64,000 nucleotides of DNA from Thermoleophilia bacterium (GCA_027493445.1 JAOSKU010000001.1:3492822-3556821); one strand, 5' to 3'. Shown: positions 32,042-44,066, counted from the stretch's first letter. The notes: a model not told the origin generated them from the letters alone. Program-made: numbers and translations.

Positions 32042-32656
32042 TCAGGCGCATCGGTCCAGGACTCGGGCGAAGTTCACCAGGATGCCGGCGGTAGCTCCCC
32101 AGATACGCCTGTCTTTGTACTGGAGCACGTAGAACCGGGTTGTTCGTCCCCCGGCCTCGATGTGCCCTTCCTGGCGGTTGCCGGAATCGAGCACGAACGC
32201 CAGTGGCAGCTCGAATACCTCGGCCACCTCGAACGGGTCGAGGGAGTAGGTCACGGGCGGCTCGATCCAGCCCACGACCGGGTGTACGTGGAAGCCGGTG
32301 ACGGTGTCATAGGGGTGGAGCCGACCCAGGAGGTCCACACGGGAGGGATCTATGTTGATCTCTTCGCGGGCTTCCCGAAGGGCGGCCTCTTCGGGGCTCG
32401 CGTCCGAGGCTTCGATCCGCCCGCCGGGCAGGCTGATCTCGCCGGCATGTTCACGCAGGTGGGTCGTTCGCACGGTCAGGATGATCCGGGGCCCCTCGGA
32501 GTAACCCACGATGCCGATGAGGACTGCGGCCGACAGGCCGGGGCTTCGGAGCGCAGGGCGATCGAGCGAGCCGTCCCTGCCCTCGCGGTTGGGGGCGAAC
32601 GTCCGCCGATCCGGGGCGCCTTGGAGCCGGAGACGCAGCCCTTCTCGATTGATCAT
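32042..32656 (-). CDS. Nudix hydrolase, CoA pyrophosphatase type
   Basis: From ATG 32656, 204 residues. The Nudix box is GGRIEASDASPEEAALREAREEI, followed by the CoA-type context GRLHPYDTVTGFHVHPVVGW and a C-terminal WGATAGILVNFARVL. By family it hydrolyses CoA and derivatives to 3',5'-ADP and phosphopantetheine. It faces the DUF1801 gene convergently, 8 bp apart. Confidence 0.88.
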   Translation of the reverse strand: MINREGLRLRLQGAPDRRTFAPNREGRDGSLDRPALRSPGLSAAVLIGIVGYSEGPRIILTVRTTHLREHAGEISLPGGRIEASDASPEEAALREAREEINIDPSRVDLLGRLHPYDTVTGFHVHPVVGWIEPPVTYSLDPFEVAEVFELPLAFVLDSGNRQEGHIEAGGRTTRFYVLQYKDRRIWGATAGILVNFARVLDRCA

Positions 32657-32711
32657 CGGGAGAAGGTACACCGAATCCAAGTCGATGCCAACGTCGTGAG
32701 GGCGCGCCGAG

Positions 32712-33183
32712 TCAGGTCTTCGTGCCGGCACCTTTCTCCCGAGCGGCGGCCACGGCGGCGGCTACCCTCTTCACCCGGGTCTCGTTGCGCTTGGCCTCGA
32801 CGATGGACTGCACGTACTCTCGCTGGTGGGTGTAGCTGAAGCGGTCCCAGCCGGCTGCGGCCGTTTCGTCCCGGGCCAGAGCTTCCGCCAGGTCGGGCGG
32901 GAGATCCACCGTGCGTTCGCCTCGGTCGAGCTCCAGGCTGACATGCACCCGGTCGCCGACAGCGGCCCCGGCCCGCTCCCGCACTGCCTTGGTGATGCCG
33001 ACCATCATCACGCCTCTGTACTTCACCAGAGATCCTCGATAGGGAGCTTCGCCGGCCGGCCCGCGAAGAGTCAGGCGCACCGGGATGCGCCCCGCCGTCC
33101 CGAACATCTCCTCCACATCGAACGGGAACTCGATATAAGTGCCACCCGCGCTCGGCGTCGCGGAGCTCGGCTTCAAAGCGCAT
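32712..33183 (-). CDS. DUF1905/YdeI-type protein (one frameshift)
   Basis: ATG 33183 starts MRFEAELRDAERG. One base is missing near 33145 (GCGGGTGG), after which GGTYIEFPFDVEEMFGTAGR continues: DUF1905 beta-barrel (about 1-100) and the bacteriocin-protection YdeI/OmpD-associated tail WDRFSYTHQREYVQSIVEAK with a Lys/Arg-rich end. About 157 residues. A frequent accessory and cassette gene of unknown biochemical role. Confidence 0.78.
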
Positions 33184-33803
33184 GACGCCTGGGTCCTTTG
33201 GAGGCACCCTGGGAGTGGCCACGTACCATCTTCTCCTCTTCGGCCCGGATGGCGGACCGGGCGGGCGAACTTTCCGCTTTGGACTTACCCCGACCGGCGC
33301 CCGCGCAAGCGCTCGCTACAGCCCGGGCTCGTGGTCCCTTGAGTCCCCGGTGCGGCCCCCGCGCCCGCATCCGTGTTCACTCGCGCGACGCCGGCAAAGG
33401 CGTTGGCCCCAACCAGAGAGGTTCGGTGAAGGTGCGCGACATGGCGGCGGGCCACCGTTTGCACGAGGGGGTCGACCGCCTAGTCCGCGCGGTGATGTGG
33501 CGGTGGTGCCGTTCCTCCGAGTAGATGAGCGAGGAGGAGGGGGATGGTTCAGATACTGGAAGACATGCTCGATGAGCTCGAGGAGCTGCTCGGAACGAGG
33601 GTCGATCTCGTCAATGCTGTCCTGAGGGAATGAACCGGTCCGGGCTCCATCGAGATCAGGCGCGCATGTTCGCGCGTATCGCCGTACGTGGTTCATACCG
33701 GGGGGGACGGGGAAAGAATCCGACGTCACCCCAAGGCGGGAAGCAAGACGATCCTGACGTGGCCTTGACGCGACTCCAGGAATCGACCGAAAGGACACAG
33801 GAG
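33184..33803. other. Non-coding / remnant stretch
   Basis: 620 bp without an intact gene. The only protein-like piece is 33544-33633 (plus), MVQILEDMLDELEELLGTRV then DLVNAVLRE, resembling the end of an MNT-type nucleotidyltransferase (LLGxRVDLV). The rest shows no family signal. Confidence 0.45.
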
Positions 33804-34406
33804 ATGAGAGAGCTGCGTGTGACCACCTTCGTGACTCTCGACGGAGTCATGCAGGCCCCGGGCGGACCCACCGAGGACGACAGCGGCGGCTTCGCGTACG
33901 GAGGCTGGATTGTCAACTATTGGGACGACATGATGGGTCAGGTCATGGGCGAGGCGCTCAGCAAGCCGTTCGCGCTCGTCCTCGGACGCAGGACCTACGA
34001 CATCTTCGCTGCATACTGGCCAAACGCCCTAGAAGATGCCATCGGAAAGCCGTTCAACGAGGCCACCAAATACGTCGCCTCGCGGAGCCGTCCCACCGTG
34101 GAGTGGAGCAATTCGGTACTGATCGAGGGAGACGCGCCGGAAGGCGTCGCGGCACTCAAACGGGAAGACGGCCCCGAGCTGCAGGTGCACGGCAGCGGGA
34201 ACCTGATACAGACGCTCATGCGCCACAACCTAGTTGACCGGTACCGTCTGTGGATCTTCCCCGTCGTCATCGGCTCGGGCAAACGCCTGTTCGCGGACGG
34301 CACTATCCCCGCTGCGCTCAAGCTCGTCGACAGCAAGGTGTCCACCACCGGCGTTGTGATCGGTAGGTACGAGCCGGCGGGCGAGCTCGTCACCGGCTCG
34401 TTCTAG
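33804..34406 (+). CDS. Dihydrofolate reductase / RibD C-terminal-fold reductase
   Basis: ATG 33804 follows ACAGGAG. 200 residues: MRELRVTTFVTLDGVMQAPG, PFALVLGRRTYDIFAAYWP and LQVHGSGNLIQTLMRHNLVD, then FPVVIGSGKRLF, the RibD_C/YyaP-type NADPH-binding fold. Substrate unknown. Such DHFR-like proteins are typical of mobile cassette regions. No attC was recognised beside it. Confidence 0.87.
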   Translation: MRELRVTTFVTLDGVMQAPGGPTEDDSGGFAYGGWIVNYWDDMMGQVMGEALSKPFALVLGRRTYDIFAAYWPNALEDAIGKPFNEATKYVASRSRPTVEWSNSVLIEGDAPEGVAALKREDGPELQVHGSGNLIQTLMRHNLVDRYRLWIFPVVIGSGKRLFADGTIPAALKLVDSKVSTTGVVIGRYEPAGELVTGSF

Positions 34407-34433
34407 CCGGCCTGACTGCGCTCGGATCCAACC

Positions 34434-34898
34434 GTGTCGACCATGGCCCCCTTCACGATACGCTCGCTCAGCCCCAGCGACGTCGACCTTGTGGAGGCCT
34501 TGCTGGGGACCTTCGGCGAGGCTTTCGACGATGTCGAGACCTACGGCAGTGCCCGGCCCGGTCGCGCCTACCTCGAGCGTCTCCTCCGCAGCGAAACCTT
34601 CCTCGCGCTCGCGGCCCTGCAAGAGGGCGAGGTCGTGGGCGGCCTCGCCGCCTACGAGTTACGGAAGTTCGAGCAGGAGCGCAGCGAGATCTACATCTAC
34701 GATCTGGCGGTGGCGCGAGAGCACCGGCGCCGGGGCATTGCCACCGCCCTGATCTCCGAGCTCGCGAGAATCGCACGAGCCCGAGGAGCGTGGGTCATCT
34801 TCGTCCAGGCCGATCTGGGAGACGAAGCCGCCATCGCGCTCTACACGAAGCTCGGAAGGCGCGAGGATGTGCTGCACTTCGATATCCCGGTCGCCTGA
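34434..34898 (+). CDS. aac(3)-I: AAC(3)-I-like aminoglycoside N-acetyltransferase
   Basis: 154 residues from GTG 34434 (ATG 34443 also possible). A GNAT fold with the AAC(3)-I signature [20 protein letters not shown], then [20 protein letters not shown] and the acetyl-CoA loop [14 protein letters not shown]. The C-terminal segment [19 protein letters not shown] with DVLHFDIPV is also characteristic. By family it acetylates the 3-amino group of gentamicin-class drugs. Family members are classical integron cassettes; here it lies at the end of the cassette-like region without a visible attC. Confidence 0.85.
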   Translation: MSTMAPFTIRSLSPSDVDLVEALLGTFGEAFDDVETYGSARPGRAYLERLLRSETFLALAALQEGEVVGGLAAYELRKFEQERSEIYIYDLAVAREHRRRGIATALISELARIARARGAWVIFVQADLGDEAAIALYTKLGRREDVLHFDIPVA

Positions 34899-35364
34899 TG
34901 CGTGCACCACGTGACGCGTGCACGAGCCTGCGCCCGCCGATCAAGAGGCCCCTTCCCCGGCGCGGATGCGCTGGGCAGGCGCGAGCGGGAGTGCGTTTTG
35001 CTTCCCCAATCTCCCATCAGTTCCCCATGCCGCCCTTGCGGCGGCACCCGCGAACCATGAAGATGCACGGTCATTTTCTGAGTAGTGGTTGGAGAAGTCG
35101 GACGAAGCCCTCGCCTCGGCAACGCGGTGATTGTCTGGAGCTGGTGTCTTTCAACGACGAACGAGTGGTGGAATTGTTGGAAGCCGCTCACTGTTTCGTG
35201 CAAGAGATACGTGGCTGGCTCGGGTAGTGACGGCTGCCCTGCCGGGTGACAGACATGGATCCATCAACCGCAACGGCTCTACAAAACCAACGCCGGGGCG
35301 ACTCGCTGGAAACGTAGCACGAAGTTTCCCGCCGTTCCCGGGCTCCCGCTGGGCGTTTTCGACG
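34899..35364. other. Intergenic stretch with 74-bp repeat
   Basis: 466 bp. It contains the repeat 35012-35085, otherwise no recognisable gene. Open frames here are not protein-like. Confidence 0.5.
35012..35085. repeat. 74-bp repeat, copy 1
   Basis: Starts TCCCATCAGTTCCCCATGCC and ends CGGTCATTTTCTGAGTAG. It differs at one position from 38701-38774. It carries a GCCGC...GCGGC hairpin. Probably the end of a mobile element; the copies flank the drrB remnant and the cytochrome gene. Confidence 0.85.
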
Positions 35365-35692
35365 GCCCCGGTCACGCTCGCCCTCACCTGGCTGGCCGTG
35401 GCCTTCGGGCTTGTGGCCAAGACTCCCGCCGGCGCCAACAGCCTCTCGCTCCTCCCCGTGGTCTTGCCGGTTATCAGCAGCGCCTTCGTGCCCACCGACT
35501 CCATGCCCGCCGGAGTGCGCTGGTTCGCGGAGAATCAGCCCTTCACTCCGATCATCCGATCCCTGCGCGGATTGTTCACCGGCGCCCCGATCGGGCGTGA
35601 CGCCATCCTGGCGGTGGTCTGGTGCCTGGTCATCGGCGCCGTGGGGTTCCTGTGGGGCTCGGGCGCGCTACGATCGCAATCCGGGGTGGTGA
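35365..35692 (+). pseudogene. DrrB-like ABC-2 permease, C-terminal remnant
   Basis: Conserved DrrB-type sequence starts abruptly at VTLALTWLAVAFGLVAKTP, continues GANSLSLLPVVLPVISSAFV, PTDSMPAGVRWFAENQPFTP and LRGLFTGAPIG, and ends in a shifted frame as ARYDRNPGW-stop (frame change near 35660). The first half and the ATPase partner are absent. It is the stump of an antibiotic/lipid exporter gene. Confidence 0.75.
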
Positions 35693-35726
35693 GGCTGGGT
35701 GCGCTTGTGTCCTACATTTGTAATAC

Positions 35727-35758
35727 AAAGGAGGGGCTCCCAAGGGAGCCCCTCCTTT
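35727..35758 (-). terminator. Intrinsic terminator (bidirectional) after the cytochrome gene
   Basis: AAAGGAGGGGCTCCC / GGGAGCCCCTCCTTT with AA loop: 15 perfect pairs including the A/T ends. On the minus strand the stem is followed by TTTGTATTAC. It lies 27 bp after the cytochrome stop. Confidence 0.85.
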
Positions 35759-35784
35759 CCGCTTCTAACCTGTTGGACCCGGGA

Positions 35785-38094
35785 CTACTGGCCCTCGATG
35801 ATGGCGGCCTTCGCATCGAACAGGGCTCCCGTCATCGGGAACAGCCCGCCCGAGGCGTGGCAACCGATCATGTTGCAGGAGTCGGGGACGCGCTTGCCGT
35901 CCTTGTCCATGGTGTCCGGCCGGATGGGCCAGAAGGTGTGGTTGGCGATGTCACCTTGCTTGTAGGTGCCGGCCTCATCCACGTTGAAGGCTTGTGCCGA
36001 GTTCGCCGTCTCGGCCATGTGGCACCAAGTGCAGTCGTTGTTGACCTGACCCATGTCCAGCATGCCCGCTTGGTTGTGAGTGCTATTCGCCTCGAAGACG
36101 GAGTCATGCACGTGACAGGCTCCGGCCGCCGTGCAGCTGTTGGTGGCCGCCGTCGCTCCGTTGGGGTCGCCCCGCAGGTTGCGCCGGAAGTCGGTACCGT
36201 GCACATTGTGGCAATCAGCGCACTTCACCATGGGCATCTTGCCTTCCACGAGGTCGTTGATCTGCTCGTGGTGCTTGTTGGCAGCGATGTAGCCGCTCGG
36301 GTAGGCCGGGTCATCGGGCGCGGCTTCCCAGTAGAAACCCGAGCCCTTGTTGTCCGCGAAGGTCCAGCTAACGTACTCGGAGAGGTCGGCTCCGATGGGG
36401 TAGGCGCCGGCCAGGGACTGGTTCCAGGGGTACTCGTGCCCTTCCGGGTCGACCGAGTCGCCCCGGCTGTGGCACTGGCCGCAGATCTCCTGGCTGGTCA
36501 GGTCCATCATGAAGTTGGGGTTCACGATGGCCTTGGCCTTGCCCCCGCCCGCGGCCACGTGAGCCGAGCCCGCCCCGTGGCAGTTCTCGCAGCTGATGTT
36601 CAGGTCCTTGTACTCGTAATGGGTGACCTTGTTGTCGTCGCTGAACAGGATGTGCGGCGCGGTGTTGTGGCAGCCGGCGCACTGGGTGGCGAAGGTGCGG
36701 GTGTTGGCGTTCCACCAGTTGGTCCCGCTGTAGGCGATCCACCTGGAACGGTCGAACTCCGTGTTCTGATTCCACTGGATGGGAATGATCAGGTAGTCCT
36801 GGTTGCTGGTCTCGTCCAGGTTGGAGGCGTCGGCCGGCACCTTGGTCAGGTAGCGCTGCTTCCACTCGGGGTTGCCCGAGGGGACGTCGAGACCCCCGTA
36901 GGTGCCGTCCACGTGGAGCACCATGTCTCCCACCCGGACCTGATAGTGGTTCTCGGCCGGGTGCTGCAGCACGGGTTTGACCGTGGCCGTGCCCTCGCCG
37001 TAGAGGGCCACCATGAAGTCGAGCTCCAGCTCCTCACCTATCGCCGGCCAGCCCTCCGGGTTGAACTCCGAGAGGTCTTCCTGGATGGAGCGGGCGTGGA
37101 ACGTGTTCGGGAAGCTGTTGCCCTGGGTCGGGTGGCAGCCGCGGCAGGTGGTCAGGCCCACGTAGCTGGCTCCCGCCGGAATCTTGGCCGAGACCTTGAT
37201 ATCGCGGGTATTCGTGGTCTTGGCCACCACGGACTTGTACTCCTGGTTCTCGAAGTACTGATCGGCCGCGGTGGGCAACGCCTTCACGTAGGTACCGCCC
37301 GTGTGGGTGGCCAACTCGACGGAGTAGGTGCCGTCGGCGGCAGTGTCAGTCTCTACGATGCTCTCGTGGGTGGCCGGGTTGGAGACCACGATGTGCGCGG
37401 GCACCCCGGCGCCGGCTGTGTTGGTCACCGTGCCCTGCAGGACGGTCGTGCCCGGTTCACCGATCTTATCGAGCAGGCGGGAGACCATCTTGGCCACTTG
37501 CCCCCGGGTGGCGTTGGCATAGGGGTCAAAAGTGGTGGCGGTCTTTCCGTCGAGGATGCCGTTGAACTTGGCCTTGGCCACCTCGGCTAGGGCGTAGTCG
37601 GGCACGTCGGTAAAGCCCGTGGAGTAGCCCTCCGGAGGTTCAGCCAAGGCGCTGCCGCCCGCCCGGACGATGACGAGAGCCAGCTGCACCCGGGTGATCT
37701 TGTTGGCGGGGTTGAACTTGCCCTCGTCGCCCATGACGAAGCCGGCTTCGGCCGCTTCCTCGATGTAATCGAAGGGGTACGGGATGCCCAGGGCGGGCGT
37801 CACGTCAGTGAAGGTGGGGTCGTTCTGGTTATCGACCGCTTCGGTGTGCTTGCCGGTGGCCAGCACGATGATCTTAGCGAACTGCTGGCGGGTGACCGGG
37901 TCATCCGGCTTGTAGGTGCCGTCCGGAAAGCCTCCCACGATCTCGAGGTCGGCCAGCCGGGTGATGTCGGCGTAGAACGGGTGCGTGGCCGGTACATCGC
38001 TGAAACCGGCTGCACCGAAGGCGGAGGTCGCCCCCAGCACAGTGGCCAATGCCAGGATCAGCAGAATCAGGACGAGCATACTACGACGTCTCAT
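35785..38094 (-). CDS. S-layer-anchored octaheme c-type cytochrome
   Basis: 769 residues. A signal peptide (MLVLILLILALATVLGATSA) precedes three SLH domains (about 27-210, repeated F(S/T)DV...F.P...TR.Q.A) and a carboxypeptidase-regulatory-like Ig domain (about 218-290: TVLQGTVTNTAGAGVPAHIV). The heme region has CRGCH (~314), CAGCH (~469), CENCH (~500), CGQCH (~537), CADCH (~623), a CX5CH (~653), CTWCH (~687) and a CX4CH (CNMIGCH, ~739). Spare His residues (HHEQ, HTFW, AHVAAG) could be distal ligands. Expected to sit in the S-layer or cell wall and move electrons to or from extracellular acceptors. No maturation or partner cytochrome genes are nearby. Confidence 0.9.
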   Translation of the reverse strand: MRRRSMLVLILLILALATVLGATSAFGAAGFSDVPATHPFYADITRLADLEIVGGFPDGTYKPDDPVTRQQFAKIIVLATGKHTEAVDNQNDPTFTDVTPALGIPYPFDYIEEAAEAGFVMGDEGKFNPANKITRVQLALVIVRAGGSALAEPPEGYSTGFTDVPDYALAEVAKAKFNGILDGKTATTFDPYANATRGQVAKMVSRLLDKIGEPGTTVLQGTVTNTAGAGVPAHIVVSNPATHESIVETDTAADGTYSVELATHTGGTYVKALPTAADQYFENQEYKSVVAKTTNTRDIKVSAKIPAGASYVGLTTCRGCHPTQGNSFPNTFHARSIQEDLSEFNPEGWPAIGEELELDFMVALYGEGTATVKPVLQHPAENHYQVRVGDMVLHVDGTYGGLDVPSGNPEWKQRYLTKVPADASNLDETSNQDYLIIPIQWNQNTEFDRSRWIAYSGTNWWNANTRTFATQCAGCHNTAPHILFSDDNKVTHYEYKDLNISCENCHGAGSAHVAAGGGKAKAIVNPNFMMDLTSQEICGQCHSRGDSVDPEGHEYPWNQSLAGAYPIGADLSEYVSWTFADNKGSGFYWEAAPDDPAYPSGYIAANKHHEQINDLVEGKMPMVKCADCHNVHGTDFRRNLRGDPNGATAATNSCTAAGACHVHDSVFEANSTHNQAGMLDMGQVNNDCTWCHMAETANSAQAFNVDEAGTYKQGDIANHTFWPIRPDTMDKDGKRVPDSCNMIGCHASGGLFPMTGALFDAKAAIIEGQ

Positions 38095-38345
38095 ACAGAA
38101 TCGGTCTCCTTTCCGATCGACGGACCCTCGTGCGCCCCAGTGCCGCCGTTTGAGCGCTCTTTGTGAACATATACACTAAGCGGTGCGCTCACTTTCCGCG
38201 ACATCAGGGCGACCGACACGGAAGCTTGCTCGTCCAGCTTAGTACAAAGCGGACTATGTCCGCAAGGCCTAAAGCAACAGATTTCGCATCACTGAGCCGG
38301 TGCGGCCGTCGACCGGGTCCGCCAAGCTGCGGTAGCACCGGTGTG

Positions 38346-38646
38346 CTAGGAGGCTGTCAAAAAAAGAAACCTCGGCCACCGGACCGCACTGGGCGGCGCC
38401 ATGCGTTGTCCTCAGTCGCGCCCGTAGCGCTGCTTGTATGAGCTCGCGCCAGCCCGAAACCTCGGCCGCCAGGACGCACTGGACGAGGCGATGCGGCGTC
38501 CTCGGTCACGTCCGTAGCTCCGCTACGCCCGCTCCCTGCGTCCTTGCCTAGCACTCGCCCAGTGCAGCCTCACCGCGAAGCGTCATTCCGAAACGAGCTC
38601 TAGCCTGGGCGTACCCAGCGCACTCCGGCGGCGAAGCGTCATTTCC
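38346..38646. repeat. Cluster of three dispersed-repeat copies, upstream of the cytochrome
   Basis: 38346-38450 is a GGAGGCTG-type partial copy. 38455-38595 is most of a GAGCTC-type copy ending CGTCATTCCGAAACGAGCTC. 38602-38646 is a third end fragment (CCTGGGCG...GGCGGCGAAGCGTCATTT). All run in the same orientation, like the tandem pair at 2594-2917. Confidence 0.8.
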
Positions 38647-38700
38647 CGACAGTTTCCCTGCCCGCCGGGCGGGCATACGCGGACGAGTGAAATGCTTATT

Positions 38701-38774
38701 TCCCATCAGTTCCCCATGCCGCCCTTGCGGCGGCACCCGCGAACCATGAACATGCACGGTCATTTTCTGAGTAG
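38701..38774. repeat. 74-bp repeat, copy 2
   Basis: 73 of 74 positions match 35012-35085 (the difference is CATGAA-C/G-ATGC). It ends 5 bp before the stop of the 7-TM gene on the minus strand. Confidence 0.85.
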
Positions 38775-38778
38775 CCTG

Positions 38779-39558
38779 CTACGGGAGCGACTTTTCCTCC
38801 GCGGGCATCCTGGCTACTTGGCCCTCGACCCTGACATCGAATCGACTGAGAAATCTGAGACAGGCGATGAGAAGGGTAACGGCCGCAAGCATGCGGTAGA
38901 ACTGGATGGGCAGGCCGAGGATTTCGAACACGTTGGGTCTCAGTGTCGTTCCTGGTCTGACCGGACCGGGGCTGTAGAGGATTCCGCCGGCAAGAAAGCC
39001 GTAGACGGCCATGGCTCCGGCCGCCCAGAGAGAATCTCTGCTGCAGCCCTTCAGCTTGAGCCGGCCGCACCGGGCGGATATCCGCATGAGCCCCAATGCA
39101 GCGAGCATCGCTCCCGGAACGCCTATGAGCTGACGAGAAAGGCGCTCAACGGCCCTCACCGCTTCGGGCGACGACGCGTACACGACCACGAGACCCGAGA
39201 TCAAAGCGAGGACTGCCAGGGCGCCAAAGCCGAGAATGCCACGATAGAGTTGACGATCGTCCACAAGTAGAGAAAGCCCGAACTGTAGGAGGAAGAGGAA
39301 GGAGACGATGAGCAGCAGCAGACGTATCGCCGCCAGAGAGGTCGCTCCTTCGTCGACGTGCGGAAGTCGTAGGGCCGCGGCAGCGATGTCGGAAGCACCG
39401 TGAGTGAATGCGAACAGGGCCAGGAGGATGAAGCGGCCCGCCACGCCGAGCTTGGCCGTTCGCTCCCACTGGAGAAACAAGAACCCGGCCATCACAAGGA
39501 AGCTGACACCGTATATGGCCTGTATGACGAACAGGGCTTGATCCCTCAATTCCACCAC
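38779..39558 (-). CDS. Seven-TM membrane protein, sensor-input-like
   Basis: From GTG 39558 (or 39555), about 259 residues with seven predicted hydrophobic segments (ALFVIQAIYGVSFLVMAGFL through MLAAVTLLIACLRFL). It has a conserved-looking LLALFAFTHGASD motif and the loop PVRPGTTLRPNVFEILGLPI. It resembles the membrane input half of bacterial sensor kinases but carries no output domain. It lies 17 bp after the PadR-DUF4388 gene, so the pair probably forms one membrane-to-DNA signalling unit (inference). Confidence 0.7.
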   Translation of the reverse strand: MVELRDQALFVIQAIYGVSFLVMAGFLFLQWERTAKLGVAGRFILLALFAFTHGASDIAAAALRLPHVDEGATSLAAIRLLLLIVSFLFLLQFGLSLLVDDRQLYRGILGFGALAVLALISGLVVVYASSPEAVRAVERLSRQLIGVPGAMLAALGLMRISARCGRLKLKGCSRDSLWAAGAMAVYGFLAGGILYSPGPVRPGTTLRPNVFEILGLPIQFYRMLAAVTLLIACLRFLSRFDVRVEGQVARMPAEEKSLP

Positions 39559-39574
39559 GGGCCCCTTCGCTCTC

Positions 39575-41067
39575 CTAATCGATGGCGAACTGCGCGAGCA
39601 GGTCCGCGTGGCTGAGGCCGAGCCGCTGCCGAACGCTTTCAGCCGCTTCGTCGACGAATCGGGCACCCAGACGGGCGGCCGCGGCTTTCTTCAGGAGATC
39701 CGCGAAGGCCCGTCCGGCCTCCCCAGCCTTTCGAGGTCCAAAGCGAACCGCACTGAAGCCAGGTCGGCCCGAGCCGCAAGGAAATCGGGCAGGCCTGCTC
39801 CAGCCGCCGCGAAACTGACATCCGCACAGACTTTGCGGGTACCTTCCCTCCCAGCAAAAACATCCATGGTCTCGAGCCACCTGTCCAGGTAGTCGACCAT
39901 GGCTGTGACCATGTCCCGCTTAGCGGTGTCGGTTTGGCGCACCCAGCCAACGGCCCACAGCGGGTATGCCACCGAAGCAACCTGGGGGAATCCCCACTCG
40001 AGGCGCCGGGAGAGCTCCACAGCGGAGCGGACCCCGTCCAACTCTGACAGTATAAGGCGTTCATCGTCGGTTAGGTCGAGCCCGACGATCTCGTACTCAT
40101 AACCCGAGACTACGTCCAGTATGGTGGTCCTGTCTGGCAGCATGCGGACCAGGAGCTCAGAGGCCGTGACCCCGCGGGTGCCTTCCAGGATGATGCTCTG
40201 CAGCCCGGCCACGCTCTGCGCATTCTCAACCTCTGCCCTACCCTCCCGAAACTCGTATCTGCCGGTCAATTCGGTGAAGGCCTGCCGCAACAGGTTCGCC
40301 GGCCCTCCCGTACCGCCGGCCGCCATCTCGATCGGCACGCCCGCTCTCAATACCAGGGAGAGCTGGCCCCCGGACAGCGTGAGGCGAAGGACGCCTGTGC
40401 GCGAGCCAACGGCCAGCCCGCGCAGAACGTCCTGGAGCAAGCTGTCCCGGAGCCGTCCGGCCATCACGGCGCTCCGGGGATCGCCCGAAGCAGTGGAGCC
40501 GGCAATAAGCCGGCGCGCGTATTCGATCTGAGCCGTGAGCACCTTCTCCCGGTTCTCGAGAACGAGCACGAGCCCGCCGTCGCCCGCCCCACGGGCTGCG
40601 GCAAGAGCCTCCATGTGCCTGGATAGGAGTCGCTCGAGGCCACGAACTCGTTCCTCCAGCCCCTCCTGGAGCTGCCCCCGCTCGAGATGGTTGGAGAAGT
40701 AGAGGGCGATGTCGAATGCGTCGGTGGCTTCGTCCCGCTCGATGAATGCCTGCCGCAGGGCGGAGAAGAACGCCCGCCGGCCGGCGTCGGTAATCGAATA
40801 GACGGCACGCTCCGGCTTGCCACCGTGGCGCTCGGCGTGCTTGGAGACGAGCCCTTTTCTGGCCAGACGCCCGAGGGCGTAGTAGACCGAGGTCCGCCCC
40901 AGCTTGACCCATGGCTCCATGAGAGGCCCGGAGAGCTCTTCGGCAACCTTGTAGCCGTAGGTCGCCTGCCGGACCAGCAGGCCGAGCAGCATCAGGTCGA
41001 CCTTGGAGACTTGCTCCGACGCGGCACCCACTTCAACGAGATGCGGATGTTGGTCGCGGGGCGTCAA
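39575..41067 (-). CDS. PadR-family regulator fused to DUF4388 (one frameshift)
   Basis: TTG 41067 is the first possible start; an internal GTG just before VGAASEQVSKVDLMLLGLL is equally plausible. PadR winged helix at about 20-105 (YGYKVAEELSG, RTSVYYALGRLARKGLV), the PadR C-terminal helix to about 190, then a DUF4388 domain from about 200 (LRDSLLQDVLRGLAVGSRTG) with a winged-helix tail. A missing base in the C4 run 39721-39724 ends the frame early; restoring it gives EAGRAFADLLKKAAAARLGA to ISHADLLAQF-like end at 39575, about 497 residues. The fusion is unusual: PadR senses phenolics or drugs, while DUF4388 occurs in motility and signalling proteins. Confidence 0.8.
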
Positions 41068-41158
41068 TAGACTCGACCTAGCGAGCGATGGTAAAGCGCC
41101 GTGTCGACGCCCGTAGGGGAGGCGGTCACCGCCTGGTGCGCACGCCTCGCTCTCCGCC

Positions 41159-41518
41159 TCAACTCAAGAGCCATTGGTGAACCACAGCGCCGACCAGCCA
41201 GGCCGCGAAGCCCCCCATCAGCACGATCGGGAGGGAAAGATTCCACTTCAGGAGCAGCAGGGCTATACCAAGGAAGAGGAGGCTGGGAGCGATGCCCCAC
41301 AAGGCACCTCTCGCCAGGTCCTGCACGACCGCCGGCTTGTCGCTCCTCTCCACGTACGTCCAGACCAGGACGAGGGCTCCGGTGAGCGGCATGACGCTTA
41401 CCAGGCCGCCGGCTGACGGGAATCGGCCGGCGATAGCCGTGGCGGCAAGCACCACGGAAACCGTGATGAACAGCTTCGCGAGCATCAGGATCACGACGCG
41501 ATGATACACGTGGATCAT
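41159..41518 (-). CDS. DUF3147-family small membrane protein
   Basis: 119 residues, four TM segments (LAKLFITVSVVLAATAIAGR, VMPLTGALVLVWTYVER, ALWGIAPSLLFLGIALLLLK, PIVLMGGFAAWLVGAVV). Hydrophobic and without catalytic residues. Function unknown in the family. The true start may be the internal ATG at MLAKLF. Confidence 0.7.
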   Translation of the reverse strand: MIHVYHRVVILMLAKLFITVSVVLAATAIAGRFPSAGGLVSVMPLTGALVLVWTYVERSDKPAVVQDLARGALWGIAPSLLFLGIALLLLKWNLSLPIVLMGGFAAWLVGAVVHQWLLS

Positions 41519-41681
41519 GCGTCTTCATAGACGGGAGCCGGATCAGCGGCGCCTTGGGCGGTGCCAGAACGGGATTTGCGGGCCCTCCCGACGGGTGGTC
41601 TCTCGGGGGACACGTGGGCTGCAGTGAGGTCGCGCGCGGCGGTGGTCGCGGCGGCGGCCTGCCCTCCCGCGAGCGCCGCGG

Positions 41682-44066
<2,385 letters not shown>

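Noticed and set aside
34427-34433. ATCCAAC before the AAC(3) gene as an attC R'' box
   Set aside because: No L arms or GTTRRRY partner follow; the coding start begins at once.
38346-38646. CRISPR-like array from the repeated blocks
   Set aside because: The repeats are about 160 bp palindromic elements, irregularly spaced and truncated, without spacers or cas genes.
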